Source of the DNA: Sphingobium cupriresistens
GTDB taxonomy: Bacteria; Pseudomonadota; Alphaproteobacteria; Sphingomonadales; Sphingomonadaceae
Assembly: GCF_004152865.1 (NCBI RefSeq)
Contig: NZ_SEOO01000004.1
Coordinates: 62,001 to 126,000, forward strand
Direction of reading: 5' to 3'
Length of the DNA stretch: 64,000 nt
This document shows, piece by piece, positions 1-11,024 of this stretch. The notes beneath the pieces are model-generated. The model was not told the DNA's origin. It saw nothing but the letters and a program-made list of their open reading frames with translations, and ran no database searches. Positions within the stretch are counted from its first letter, which is position 1, and every line of letters starts with the position of its first letter. The translations under genes and the position numbers were made by a program.

Positions 1-1
1 G

Positions 2-628
2 GGCGTGCAGGTGATCGTCGGCGGTCCCTATAATAGCGGCATATTGGCGCGCGATCTCAGCGGCCCGCTCCATTTCGATTATGCCGCGCCGAGCGCGGAC
101 ATCATCGGCAAGGCGCAGCGCCTGTCGGACGCCTGCGTCAGCTTCAATGTCTCGCTGCCCGCTACGGCCCTGCAATTCCCGCTCCGTCATCCCGCGGTCG
201 TCAGCGTCATCCCCGGCCTGGTCGGCGCGGGTCAGGTCGCCGACACCATGACCCGCCTCTCGACGGCCTTGCCAGACGCGCTTTGGCCCGCGCTCGACGC
301 CTCGCTGAAAGACCCCTCCATGTTGCAGGATGATGCGCGCCTGATCCTGCTGCACCCCCACGACAATGTCCTGATCTGCGTCCGTCCGATCGAAGCGGGC
401 GACATTCTCCCTGCGTCGGGCGGCACGATCCCCGCGCGCGAGGGCGTATCCATCGGCCACAAGATCGCCCGCGCGCCGATGCGCGCCGGCGACAAGGTCA
501 TCAAATATGGCGCGCCGATCGGGTCGATGACCGCCGATGCCGCCACTGGCGACTGGGTCCACATGCATAATATGAAAAGCGACTATATCAGCAGCCACAC
601 GCGCACCGCGCTGGAGGAGGGGGCATGA
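2..628 (+). CDS. Aldo/keto reductase C-terminus fused to UxaA-type SAF domain (5' end cut by window)
   Basis: The frame is open to the left edge, so the true start lies outside the window. Residues 1-100 of the visible part are the C-terminus of an aldo/keto reductase of the D-threo-aldose/L-fucose 1-dehydrogenase type (GGPYNSGILA near the start, LQFPLRHPAVVSVIPG in the middle). From about residue 106 (ATG at 320-322) the same frame continues as an SAF domain (HPHDNVLICVRPIEAGD, then GHKIARAPMRAGDKVIKYG), the small substrate-binding part of UxaA-type sugar-acid dehydratases. No stop codon separates them. Expected roles are oxidation of the sugar at C1 with NAD(P) and help in dehydrating the aldonate. 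The stop overlaps the next gene as ATGA. It is either a true fusion or read-through with re-initiation at 320. Substrate is inferred from neighbours only. Confidence 0.75.
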   Translation, partial: GVQVIVGGPYNSGILARDLSGPLHFDYAAPSADIIGKAQRLSDACVSFNVSLPATALQFPLRHPAVVSVIPGLVGAGQVADTMTRLSTALPDALWPALDASLKDPSMLQDDARLILLHPHDNVLICVRPIEAGDILPASGGTIPAREGVSIGHKIARAPMRAGDKVIKYGAPIGSMTADAATGDWVHMHNMKSDYISSHTRTALEEGA

Positions 629-1839
629 TCCGGGCCTGGCTCCGGCAGGATGGGCGCAAGGGCATCCGTAATGTCGTCGCGGTCGCCTATCTGGTCGAAT
701 GCGCGCATCATGTCGCGCGGCGGATCGTCGACAAGGCCGACGATCCCGATGTGCAGTTGATCGGCTTTCCCGGCTGCTTTCCCAACGCCTATGCCGCCAA
801 GGTGATGGAGGCGATCGCAACCCATCCCAATGTCGGGGGCCTGGTGATCGTGTCGCTGGGGTGCGAAAGTTTCAACCGCGAACGGCTGCTGGCGGTGGCG
901 CGGGCGAGCGGCCGGCCGGCCGAACTGCTGGTGATCCAGGAAACGGGCGGCACGGCCGCGACGATCGCGGCGGGCGCCGAAGCCGTCGCGCGGGTGCGCG
1001 CCGCCATCGCCGGGGTTCCGCGCGGGCCGATGGGCGTGGAAGAACTGATCGTCGGCACCATCTGCGGCGGGTCGGACGGGACCAGCGGCATCACCGCCAA
1101 TCCGGCGGTCGGTCGCGCCTTCGACCGGCTGGTCGCGGACGGTGCCGCCTGCTTATTCGAGGAAACGGGCGAACTGGTCGGCTGTGAAGCGATCATGGCC
1201 GACCGCGCTCGCACGCCGGAACTCGCCGTCGCGATCGAGCAATGCGTGCAAAAGGCGGAACGCTATTACGCCATCATGGGCTTCGGCAGCTTCGCGCCCG
1301 GCAATGCCGAAGGCGGCCTGACGACGCAGGAAGAAAAGTCGATGGGCGCCTATAGCAAGTCCGGCGCCTCCACCATCGACGGCATATTGAAGCCGGGCGA
1401 TATTCCCCCGACGGGCGGCCTCTATCTGCTCGACGTCGTGCCCGATGGCGAACCGCGCTTCGGCTTTCCCAATATCTCCGACAATGCGGAGATCGTGGAG
1501 TTGATCGCCTGCGGCGCGCATCTCACCCTCTTCACCACCGGCCGTGGATCGGTGGTCGGGTCGGCCATTTCGCCGGTCATCAAAATCTGCGCGAATCCCG
1601 ACACTGGCCGCCGCCTCGCCGCCGACATGGACATCAATGCGGGCCGGATATTGGAAGGTGCGGCGACGCTGGAACAGGTCGGCACGGAAATCTACGACAA
1701 GGTGTTGGCCATCGCCGCGGGCGAACGAAGCATCTCCGAACAATTGGGCCATCAGGAGTTTATTTTGACCTACAAGGCTTTCGACCCCATCGGCCCAGAC
1801 TGTCTGCCGACGAAGACCGGACTGGGGGGGCGCGCATGA
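625..1839 (+). CDS. UxaA-family sugar-acid dehydratase, large subunit
   Basis: This 404-residue protein matches the large catalytic domain of the altronate/galactarate dehydratase family, with family-like segments GTICGGSDGTSGITANPA, MGFGSFAPGNAEGGLTTQEEKSMGAYSKSG and FTTGRGSVVGSAISPVIKIC. The N-terminal SAF domain present in full-length UxaA is missing here and sits on the preceding fused gene, so the two products should form one enzyme. The start overlaps the upstream stop (ATGA) behind a strong GGAGGAGGGGG ribosome site. The SDR and mutarotase downstream point to dehydration of an L-fuconate-like or D-arabinonate-like aldonate to its 2-keto-3-deoxy acid. The family is certain, the exact substrate is inference. 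Confidence 0.85.
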   Translation: MIRAWLRQDGRKGIRNVVAVAYLVECAHHVARRIVDKADDPDVQLIGFPGCFPNAYAAKVMEAIATHPNVGGLVIVSLGCESFNRERLLAVARASGRPAELLVIQETGGTAATIAAGAEAVARVRAAIAGVPRGPMGVEELIVGTICGGSDGTSGITANPAVGRAFDRLVADGAACLFEETGELVGCEAIMADRARTPELAVAIEQCVQKAERYYAIMGFGSFAPGNAEGGLTTQEEKSMGAYSKSGASTIDGILKPGDIPPTGGLYLLDVVPDGEPRFGFPNISDNAEIVELIACGAHLTLFTTGRGSVVGSAISPVIKICANPDTGRRLAADMDINAGRILEGAATLEQVGTEIYDKVLAIAAGERSISEQLGHQEFILTYKAFDPIGPDCLPTKTGLGGRA

Positions 1840-2567
1840 GCGGGCGGCTTGACGGCAAGGTTGCCCTCATCACAGCGGCTGCACGGGGCATCGGCCGGGC
1901 CACGGCGCAGCGCTTCGTGGCGGAAGGCGCGCGCGTCATCGCGACCGATCGGGACCGCGGCGCGCTCGACGGGCTGGAGGGCTGCGACCTGCGCACGCTT
2001 GACGCAACCGACGGGGCTGCGGTGCGGGCGCTGGCGGCGGAGGTCGGCGCGGTCGACATCCTCGCCAATATTGCGGGCGTGGTCCATGCCGGGACCATCC
2101 TCGAATGTAGCCAGGAAGATTGGGATTTCGCCCTCTCGCTCAACATGACCGCCATGTATCACACGATCCGCGCCTTCCTGCCCGGCATGGTGGACAGGGG
2201 CGGGGGATCGATCGTCAACATGTCCTCCATCGCCAGTTCGGTGAAGGGCATCCCCAACCGCTTCGCCTATGGCGCCAGCAAGGCGGGCGTGATCGGCCTG
2301 ACGAAGGCCGTGGCGGCCGATTTTGTGGGGCAGGGCGTGCGCTGCAACTGCATCTGCCCCGGCACGATCGACACGCCCTCGCTGCAACAGCGCCTCCACG
2401 ATACTGGCGATTATGTTGCGGCGCAGGTGGCGTTCGCGGCGCGCCAGCCAATGGGCCGGCTCGGCCGGGCGGAGGAGATCGCGGCGCTGATGCTGTACCT
2501 CGCCAGCGACGAAGCGTCCTTCACCACCGGCGCGGTCCATGTGATCGACGGCGGTTGGGTCAACTGA
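1836..2567 (+). CDS. SDR oxidoreductase, probable 2-keto-3-deoxy-aldonate 4-dehydrogenase
   Basis: A classical short-chain dehydrogenase of 243 residues: the nucleotide-binding loop TAAARGIG lies at residues 13-20, the catalytic YxxxK is Tyr145/Lys149 with Ser130/131 upstream, and the C-terminus ends TGAVHVIDGGWVN. The sequence resembles the BDH2-like group that includes 2-keto-3-deoxy-L-fuconate dehydrogenases. In the non-phosphorylative L-fucose route this step oxidises the keto-deoxy acid made by the preceding dehydratase. The start overlaps the upstream stop by 4 bp and the stop shares one base with the mutarotase start, so the operon is translationally coupled. The substrate is inferred from context. 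Confidence 0.82.
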   Translation: MSGRLDGKVALITAAARGIGRATAQRFVAEGARVIATDRDRGALDGLEGCDLRTLDATDGAAVRALAAEVGAVDILANIAGVVHAGTILECSQEDWDFALSLNMTAMYHTIRAFLPGMVDRGGGSIVNMSSIASSVKGIPNRFAYGASKAGVIGLTKAVAADFVGQGVRCNCICPGTIDTPSLQQRLHDTGDYVAAQVAFAARQPMGRLGRAEEIAALMLYLASDEASFTTGAVHVIDGGWVN

Positions 2568-2911
2568 TGCGGCATGTCCTGCTGATCGATCTGGCCGACG
2601 ATGCGGCGGCCATCGCCCACTATGAGGCCTGGCACGCATCCGGCGCCTTGCCGCCCGCTATCGGCGCCAGCATCCGCGCCGCCGACATCATGGCGATGGA
2701 CATCTACCGCAGCGGCAACCGGCTGGTCATGCTGATGGAAACCGGCCCCGGTTACGATCCGGCGGCCAAGGCGGCGGCTGACGCCGCCGATCCGGCGGTG
2801 CAGGCCTGGGAAGCGCAGATGGGCGCTGTCCAGCATCCGCTCCCCTGGGCCGCGCCCGACGCGAAATGGACGCCGGCGACCCATATCTTCTCCCTCGACG
2901 AACAGCCCTGA
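2567..2911 (+). CDS. L-rhamnose/L-fucose mutarotase family protein (DUF718-like)
   Basis: This 114-residue protein has the small ferredoxin-like layout of the RhaM/FucU-type mutarotase family: MRHVLLIDLADDAAAIAHYEAWH at the start and IRAADIMAMDIYRSGNRLVMLME in the core. Such enzymes interconvert alpha and beta anomers of deoxy-sugars and feed a dehydrogenase that needs one anomer. The start codon at 2567 overlaps the TGA of the SDR gene (TGATG), so it is almost certainly co-translated. With the upstream aldo/keto reductase and dehydratase it supports oxidation of L-fucose or L-rhamnose; which sugar cannot be decided from this window. Confidence 0.8.
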   Translation: MRHVLLIDLADDAAAIAHYEAWHASGALPPAIGASIRAADIMAMDIYRSGNRLVMLMETGPGYDPAAKAAADAADPAVQAWEAQMGAVQHPLPWAAPDAKWTPATHIFSLDEQP

Positions 2912-2918
2912 AAGGCCT

Positions 2919-4529
2919 TTGATGATGCTCGCCCGGACCCTGATCGCCGCGTCCCTGCTGCTCGCTACCCCCGCCCTGGCGCAGGGCGACACGCCCCATA
3001 TCGAAAGCAAGGCCGGCCGCCACGCCCTGATCGTGGACGGCGCGCCCTTCCTGATCTTGGGCGGGCAGGTCAATAACAGCAGCAATTATGCCGCGCCGCT
3101 GGCGAAGGCCTGGCCGGTGCTCGACCGGATCGGCGCGAACACGGTCGAGGCGCCGATCGCCTGGGAGCAATTGGAGCCACAGGAGGGCAAGTTCGACTTC
3201 AGCTTCGTCCAGACGTTGCTCGATGAAGCGCGCCAGCATGACAAGCGCATCGTCCTGCTCTGGTTCGGCGCATGGAAGAATACCGGCCTTGCCTACACGC
3301 CGGATTGGGTGAAGCTCGACAATCGCCGCTTCCCGCGCATGAAGACGAAGGACGGGCGGGACCATGGCGTCCTGTCGCCCCATGGCGCAGCGACGCTGGC
3401 GGCGGACAAGCGCGCCTTCCTGGCGCTGATGACCTATATTCGCGACCATGACGCCCAGAATACGGTCATTCTGGTCCAGCCGGAAAATGAGGTCGGCAGC
3501 TATAAAAATCCACGCGACTACAGCCCCGCCGCGCAGAAACTGTTCGACGGCCCGGTGCCGGCGGCGCTGACCAGGGCGCTGCGAAAGCCCGATGGCAACT
3601 GGGCCACGGTCTTCGGCGAAGCGGCCGATCGCGCCTTCAACACCTGGCACACCGCCCGCTATGTCGAGGCGCTGGCGAGCGCGGGCAAGGCGATCAAGCC
3701 GCTGCCGATGTATGTGAACGCGGCGCTCGGCGACCCGTTCGGCAAGCCCGATCCGCAAGCGCTGTCGAGCGGCGGGCCGCAGGGTGACGTCATCGACATC
3801 TGGAAGGCGGCGGCCCCCTCGATCGATTTCGCCGCGCCCGATATCTACGACCGCGCCAGCCGCAACGTCTTCAAGCATCTCGATCTCTACACCCGGCCCG
3901 ACAATGCGCTGATGGTACCGGAAATCGGGAACGCCGCAGAATATGCCCGCTATTTCTGGGCGGCGCTGGGGCGAGGGGCGATCGGTTTCGCGCCGTTCGG
4001 CATGGATGACACCGGCTATTTCAACTATCCGCTGGGCGCCAAGCGCTTCGACGATGCGACGTTAAACGCCTTCGCCGCCAAATATCGGGTCATGGCATCG
4101 GCCCCCTGGGCGAAGATCGCGTTCGATCATCCCGTCTGGGGCGCGGCCAAACCCGACGACGGCATGCCCGTCAGCACGACGATGGGTGACTGGACCATCA
4201 CCGCCAGCTTTGGCCAATGGCAGTTCGGCCAGCAGGAATGGTTCCCCAAGGCTGACCTGCCCGTCTGGGCGACCGAACCGACGGGCGGCGCGGTCGTCGC
4301 CCAATTGTCGGCGAACGAATTTCTCTTCACTGGCGACCATGTCCGCCTGAACTTCGCCGCCAGTCAGGGCAGCGCGCCAGGCGGCATGATCGTCAAGGTG
4401 GAAGAGGGGCATTTCGACGAGGGCGCCTGGGTCACGGATCGCGTATGGAACGGCGACCAGACAGATTATGGCCTGAACCTGATCGACCAGCCGGTGTGGA
4501 TCAAGGTGACGATGGGCCGCTACCGGTAA
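2919..4529 (+). CDS. Secreted GH35-like beta-galactosidase with DUF5597-type C-terminus
   Basis: 536 residues with a signal peptide (LIAASLLLATPALAQ, cleavage near residue 22). The (beta/alpha)8 catalytic domain begins ALIVDGAPFLILGGQVNNSS and carries the probable acid/base Glu191 in QPENEVG and the nucleophile Glu335 in VPEIGN. The part after about residue 380 resembles the beta-sandwich region (DUF5597) found in proteobacterial GH35-like enzymes. It lies 7 bases after the mutarotase gene and seems to be the last gene of the sugar-oxidation operon. A periplasmic enzyme could release galactose-type or fucosylated sugar from plant oligosaccharides; the actual glycoside is unknown. A 19-bp inverted repeat follows the stop codon. 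Confidence 0.83.
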   Translation: MMMLARTLIAASLLLATPALAQGDTPHIESKAGRHALIVDGAPFLILGGQVNNSSNYAAPLAKAWPVLDRIGANTVEAPIAWEQLEPQEGKFDFSFVQTLLDEARQHDKRIVLLWFGAWKNTGLAYTPDWVKLDNRRFPRMKTKDGRDHGVLSPHGAATLAADKRAFLALMTYIRDHDAQNTVILVQPENEVGSYKNPRDYSPAAQKLFDGPVPAALTRALRKPDGNWATVFGEAADRAFNTWHTARYVEALASAGKAIKPLPMYVNAALGDPFGKPDPQALSSGGPQGDVIDIWKAAAPSIDFAAPDIYDRASRNVFKHLDLYTRPDNALMVPEIGNAAEYARYFWAALGRGAIGFAPFGMDDTGYFNYPLGAKRFDDATLNAFAAKYRVMASAPWAKIAFDHPVWGAAKPDDGMPVSTTMGDWTITASFGQWQFGQQEWFPKADLPVWATEPTGGAVVAQLSANEFLFTGDHVRLNFAASQGSAPGGMIVKVEEGHFDEGAWVTDRVWNGDQTDYGLNLIDQPVWIKVTMGRYR

Positions 4530-4539
4530 CCATCGACTC

Positions 4540-4584
4540 CCTGGACAGTTGGCAGCGCCGTAAAAGCGCTGCCAACTGTCCAGG
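4540..4584. terminator. Perfect 19-bp hairpin between convergent genes
   Basis: Bases 4540-4558 and 4566-4584 are exact reverse complements (core CTGGACAGTTGGCAGCG) around a 7-base loop. The element lies 10 bases after the GH35-like stop and 12 bases after the katG stop on the other strand, which is where a bidirectional terminator is expected. Neither flank has a T tract, so it is not a classical intrinsic terminator; RNA stabilisation or Rho-assisted termination are alternatives. Confidence 0.6.
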
Positions 4585-4596
4585 TCGCTGTCTCCG

Positions 4597-6816
<2,220 letters not shown>

Positions 6817-6978
6817 TCAAATCGCTGCACTATTTTGTAGGAGCATAGCCTATCGGGACAAAACCGGGAATCTCGCTTTGTCTGATCGATAATATCGGTC
6901 GAAGGCAGTCTGATGACGCGCCATGGCCGCAAGGAACTTCCGCCTTGGCCGGGCGCTGATGCGAACGGAGGTGAGATC

Positions 6979-7851
6979 ATGGCGGCACGCGCATATTGGC
7001 AGGGTCAGATCAGGCTCGCCCTGGTATCGATTCCGGTGGAGATATACCCGGCCACCCGGTCCGGCGCGGCGATCAGCTTTCGCCAGATCCATGAGCCGAC
7101 CGGCAAGCCGATCAGCTATGAAAAGATCGTGCAGGGTGTCGGCCCGGTGGATCGGGACGAAATCCTCAAGGGGTTCGAAATTTCCAAGGGCAATTATGTG
7201 CTGCTGGAAGAGGAAGAGATCGAAGCGGTGAAGATCGAAAGCCGCAAGACGCTGGAACTGGTCCAGTTCGTCGAGGCCGATGCCATCGACGTCCTCTACT
7301 ATGAAAAGCCCTATTTCGTGGTGCCGGCGGACGATCTGGCGGAAGAAGCCTATGCCGTGCTGCGCGATGCGTTGCGTCAGACGAAGAAGGTGGGGCTAGG
7401 CCAATTGTCGGTGCGCGGGCGCGAACAGCTGGTGTCGTTGAAGCCCTGCGGTCGCGGGCTGGTGCTCGAAGTGCTGCGCTATGCCGATGAGGTGACGCGC
7501 GCCCAGACCTATTTCCGCAACCTGCCCGACGACAAGGCCGACGCCGATCTGCTCGACCTGGCCACCACCATCATCGAAAAGAAGACCGCTCCGTTCAAGC
7601 CGGAGGAATTTCACGATCGCTATGTCGACGCGCTCCAGCGGCTGATCGAGAAAAAGAAGAAGGCCAGGGGCAAGCGGATCATCGAGGATGTCGAGGAGCC
7701 GGCCAGCGCCAAGGGCGGCAACGTCATCGATCTGATGGCCGCGCTCAAGAAATCGGTCGGCGATGGCGGCAAGGCGTCGCCGACGAAAAAAGCGCCGGTC
7801 AAGGCGACTGCTGCCAAGCCCCGCACGCCAGCGAAGCGCAAAAGCGCCTGA
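6979..7851 (+). CDS. ku: Bacterial Ku, NHEJ end-binding protein
   Basis: The 290-residue product starts MAARAYWQGQIRLALVSIPVEIYPAT, typical of bacterial Ku, which forms a homodimeric ring on double-strand breaks and recruits LigD. This ATG was chosen because GGAGGTG at 6967-6973 sits directly upstream and because the Ku fold begins here; a longer frame from 6913 adds 22 residues without family resemblance. The core Ku domain covers about residues 5-240. The last 60 residues form a Lys/Pro/Ala-rich tail (KKAPVKATAAKPRTPAKRKSA), a DNA-binding extension usual in alphaproteobacteria. ligD follows after 3 bases, so the two are one operon. Confidence 0.95.
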   Translation: MAARAYWQGQIRLALVSIPVEIYPATRSGAAISFRQIHEPTGKPISYEKIVQGVGPVDRDEILKGFEISKGNYVLLEEEEIEAVKIESRKTLELVQFVEADAIDVLYYEKPYFVVPADDLAEEAYAVLRDALRQTKKVGLGQLSVRGREQLVSLKPCGRGLVLEVLRYADEVTRAQTYFRNLPDDKADADLLDLATTIIEKKTAPFKPEEFHDRYVDALQRLIEKKKKARGKRIIEDVEEPASAKGGNVIDLMAALKKSVGDGGKASPTKKAPVKATAAKPRTPAKRKSA

Positions 7852-7854
7852 CCC

Positions 7855-10356
7855 ATGGCCCGCAATCCGCTCGCCGCCTATAATGCCAAGCGCGACTTCG
7901 CCCGCACCCGCGAGCCGAAGGGCGAAGTCGCCAAGGCGGGCGGGAACAGCTTCGTCGTGCAGAAACATGATGCGACGCGGTTACACTGGGATTTCCGGCT
8001 GGAGATTGACGGGGTGCTCAAAAGCTGGGCCGTGACCAAGGGGCCGAGCATCGACCCGGCGGACAAGCGCCTAGCGGTGCGGACCGAGGATCACCCGCTA
8101 AGCTACGGCGATTTCGAGGGATTGATACCCGAAGGCGAATATGGCGGCGGCACGGTAATGCTATGGGACCGCGGAACCTGGCGGCCGGTGGCAGGCAAGA
8201 GCGCCAAGGATCTGGAAAAGGGCCATTTGCACTTCACCCTGGATGGCGAACGGATGAAGGGTGAATGGCTGCTTGTCCGCATGAAAGGGCGTCCAAAGGA
8301 AAAGCGCGAAAACTGGCTGTTGCGCAAGATCGAGGATGCCGACGCCGGCGAGGGCGACCAGTTGGTCGAACGGGCGCTGACCAGCGTGCTGACCGGACGT
8401 GCGATGGCGCAGATCGCCGCCGACAAGGCGGGCGCCCAGTCGCTAGCCGGGGTCAAGGGCAAGGCCTTCGCCGGCAAGATGCAGGCGGCGCGGGATCATA
8501 ATGAGAAGGTCGCGGCCAAGCCGCGCAAGGCCGCAGGCAAGCCGCCCGCCTTCGCCAAGCCCCAACTCGCGACGCTGGTGAACGATGTGCCGGTGGGCAA
8601 TGACTGGCTGCATGAGATCAAGTTCGACGGCTATCGCGCGCTCGCCGCGGTGGCGGGGGAACGGGTGCGCATCTTCACTCGCAGCGGCCTCGATTGGACC
8701 GACAAGTTCCAGCTGCTCGTCCGCGCAATCGCCGCGCTGGACCTGCCGTCCGCGCTGATCGACGGGGAGATCGTTGCCTTCGGCGCGGATGGCAATCCCA
8801 GCTTTTCCGCGCTCCAGTCAGTGCTCAAGCGCGGCCATGGCGCGCAGCGGGACGATACGCCCTTCCATTTCTTCGCCTTCGACCTGCTTGCGCTGGAGGG
8901 GCAGGACATGAAGGCGCTGCCGCAGATCGAGCGGAAGGAACGGCTGGAAGCCGTGTTGAAAGCGGCGAAGCCACCCGTCCAGGCTGCCGACCATGTGATC
9001 GGCGCGGGAGAAGCCTTATATCGCTCCCTCTGTGACGCCGGACAGGAAGGGATCATCTCCAAGCGCATCGACGCACCCTATCGCGGCGACCGCACGCGTA
9101 ACTGGGTGAAGGTGAAATGCACTCGCCGACAGGAGTTTATCATCATCGGCCGCAGCGCCAGTAGCGCGCGGGGCCGCCCCTTCGCCTCGCTGCTGCTTGC
9201 CCAGCATGAGGGCAAGGCGCTGATCTATAAGGGCAAGGTCGGCACCGGCTTCGACGCAGACCTGATGGCCACGGTCGACAAGGCGATGACCCCGCTGGAA
9301 ACGGACAAGGCGCCGGTCGATGTGCCGCGGACCGAAGCGCGCGGCGCGACCTGGCTGAAACCCAGGCTGGTTGCCGAAATCGCCTTCGCCGAATTTACCG
9401 CCGACGGCCGGGTGCGCCATGCCAGTTTCCTCGGCCTGCGCACCGACAAGCCGGCAAAAACGGTCAGGCCGGAAAAGCCCGCCGCCGCGCCCAAAGCGAC
9501 GCCGGTCGTCAGCATCACCAATCGCGATCGCGTCATCTTCCCCGAAAGCGACCAGACCAAAGGCGAACTGGCGGATTATTATGTGGCTATCGCCCCCCTG
9601 ATGCTGCCCTTCGCCGCGCGCCGGCCGATCAGCCTGGTCCGCTGTCCGCAGGGGCGGGCGAAAAAATGCTTCTTCCAGAAACATGACAGCGGCGCCTTCG
9701 GCAAGGCCGTGCGGCAGGTTCCGATCCGCGAGAAGGACGGCGGCAGCGAGGATTATATCTATGTCGAGGATGCCGAAGGGCTGCTCGCCTGCGTCCAGAT
9801 GGGCACGATCGAGTTCCACGGTTGGGCCAGCCGCACCGACGCGGTGGAACGGCCCGACCGGATGATCTTTGACCTCGATCCCGACGAAGGCATGGATTTC
9901 GACCGGGTGAAAGGCGCGGCGCAGGACATTCGCGCACGTTTGTCCGATATCGGCCTCGTCTCCTTCGCCATGTTGTCGGGGGGCAAGGGCGTGCATGTCG
10001 TGGTGCCGCTGACGCCGGGCCATGATTGGGAGACGCACAAGGATTTCGCGTCTCGCTTCGCCCAGGCGCTGAGTGCGGCCGAGCCTGAGCGTTTCGTCGC
10101 GACCATGAGCAAGGCCAAGCGCAAGGACAGGATCTTCATCGACTGGCTGCGTAACCAGCGCGGCAGCACCGCCGTGCTGCCCTATTCGGCCCGCGCCCGC
10201 GCTGGCGCGCCGGTGGCGATCCCGATCGACTGGGATGAGCTGGACGGCATGAAGGACGCGCATCCCTTTTCGATCGGCGATGCGGAAACGCTGGTCGAAC
10301 GCGCCGCCAGTCTCAAGGGCTGGGGCTTCGCTGCGCAGGCATTGCCCGACATCTGA
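7855..10356 (+). CDS. ligD: ATP-dependent DNA ligase LigD (phosphoesterase-ligase-polymerase)
   Basis: An 833-residue three-domain NHEJ enzyme in the order seen in Pseudomonas. Residues about 30-175 form the 3'-phosphoesterase domain (FVVQKHDATRLHWDFRLE, GLIPEGEYGGG). Residues about 235-530 form the ATP-dependent ligase with adenylated Lys256 in HEIKFDGYR and the later motif EGIISKR. Residues about 550-833 form the primase-like polymerase domain with metal ligands Asp673/Asp675 in FDLDPD and Asp763 in FIDWLRN. All catalytic residues inspected are intact. It processes and seals ends held by Ku, encoded 3 bases upstream. The convergent tetR gene ends 3 bases after its stop. Confidence 0.96.
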   Translation: MARNPLAAYNAKRDFARTREPKGEVAKAGGNSFVVQKHDATRLHWDFRLEIDGVLKSWAVTKGPSIDPADKRLAVRTEDHPLSYGDFEGLIPEGEYGGGTVMLWDRGTWRPVAGKSAKDLEKGHLHFTLDGERMKGEWLLVRMKGRPKEKRENWLLRKIEDADAGEGDQLVERALTSVLTGRAMAQIAADKAGAQSLAGVKGKAFAGKMQAARDHNEKVAAKPRKAAGKPPAFAKPQLATLVNDVPVGNDWLHEIKFDGYRALAAVAGERVRIFTRSGLDWTDKFQLLVRAIAALDLPSALIDGEIVAFGADGNPSFSALQSVLKRGHGAQRDDTPFHFFAFDLLALEGQDMKALPQIERKERLEAVLKAAKPPVQAADHVIGAGEALYRSLCDAGQEGIISKRIDAPYRGDRTRNWVKVKCTRRQEFIIIGRSASSARGRPFASLLLAQHEGKALIYKGKVGTGFDADLMATVDKAMTPLETDKAPVDVPRTEARGATWLKPRLVAEIAFAEFTADGRVRHASFLGLRTDKPAKTVRPEKPAAAPKATPVVSITNRDRVIFPESDQTKGELADYYVAIAPLMLPFAARRPISLVRCPQGRAKKCFFQKHDSGAFGKAVRQVPIREKDGGSEDYIYVEDAEGLLACVQMGTIEFHGWASRTDAVERPDRMIFDLDPDEGMDFDRVKGAAQDIRARLSDIGLVSFAMLSGGKGVHVVVPLTPGHDWETHKDFASRFAQALSAAEPERFVATMSKAKRKDRIFIDWLRNQRGSTAVLPYSARARAGAPVAIPIDWDELDGMKDAHPFSIGDAETLVERAASLKGWGFAAQALPDI

Positions 10357-10359
10357 TCC

Positions 10360-11001
10360 TCAGCGGCGCGGGGTGAGGCCACCCAGCGCGATATCGACCA
10401 GCTTCTCCGCGACCTCTTCCGGGCTGAGCGGCCCATCAGGATCATGCCAGCGCGCCGGCCAGTTGAGCGCACCCGCCAGCGCGAAGGAGGCAAAGCGGAC
10501 ATCGACCGGCGCGATCGATCCGTCGGCGACTCCCTCCGCGATCAGCCCCCGCACCGCATCGTCAATCTCCCGCTTGCGCGCGCGAAAGCGGATGGCGCTG
10601 TCCATCGACAACACCTCCTCATTGGTGCGGATCACGCAACGGCCGAAATCGTCCATGTTGATGCAGGCATAACGCAGCAGGAAGGCGCGCAGCCGGTCAT
10701 GGCCGCTGCCCGGCGCGCCGGCCGCCGTATCCGCGGCCTCCCGCAGCATCGACAGGCCGCGATTGACGCATTCGACCAGCACCTGCTCCTTATTGCCCAG
10801 ATAATGATAGATGGTCGGCTTGCTGACGCCCAGGCTGGCCGCGACATCGTCCAGCGAGGCGGCATGATAGCCGCGTGCGTTGAACATTCGCACCGCCGCC
10901 AGCAGCACGGCTTCGCGCTTTTCCGCCCGGTCATGCTCGCGTTCCGCCTTGCTGCGGAAGGGGGAAGGCACGGCGGCGGGAACGGCGGGCTTGGGCAACA
11001 T
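10360..11001 (-). CDS. TetR/AcrR-family repressor of the adjacent acyl-CoA oxidation operon
   Basis: A 213-residue TetR-type regulator. The N-terminal helix-turn-helix lies at about residues 30-75 (KREAVLLAAVRMFNARGYHAASLDDVAASLGVSKPTIYHYLGNK split over helices 1-4); the rest is the ligand-binding and dimer domain. The ATG at 11001 was chosen because AAGGAGACA lies immediately upstream; the longer frame to 11046 lacks a ribosome site. It is divergent from an acyl-CoA dehydrogenase/thiolase/SDR operon with an 83-base shared spacer, so it probably represses that operon and responds to an acyl-CoA. The ligand is unknown. Confidence 0.88.
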   Translation of the reverse strand: MLPKPAVPAAVPSPFRSKAEREHDRAEKREAVLLAAVRMFNARGYHAASLDDVAASLGVSKPTIYHYLGNKEQVLVECVNRGLSMLREAADTAAGAPGSGHDRLRAFLLRYACINMDDFGRCVIRTNEEVLSMDSAIRFRARKREIDDAVRGLIAEGVADGSIAPVDVRFASFALAGALNWPARWHDPDGPLSPEEVAEKLVDIALGGLTPRR

Positions 11002-11024
11002 TGTCTCCTTGGGCGTTCGAAGCA

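Noticed and set aside
6830..6853. Possible OxyR site upstream of katG (CTAT, ATAG and CTAT tetranucleotides)
   Set aside because: The tetranucleotides are not at the 7-base spacing required by the OxyR consensus, so there is no sequence support beyond biological expectation.
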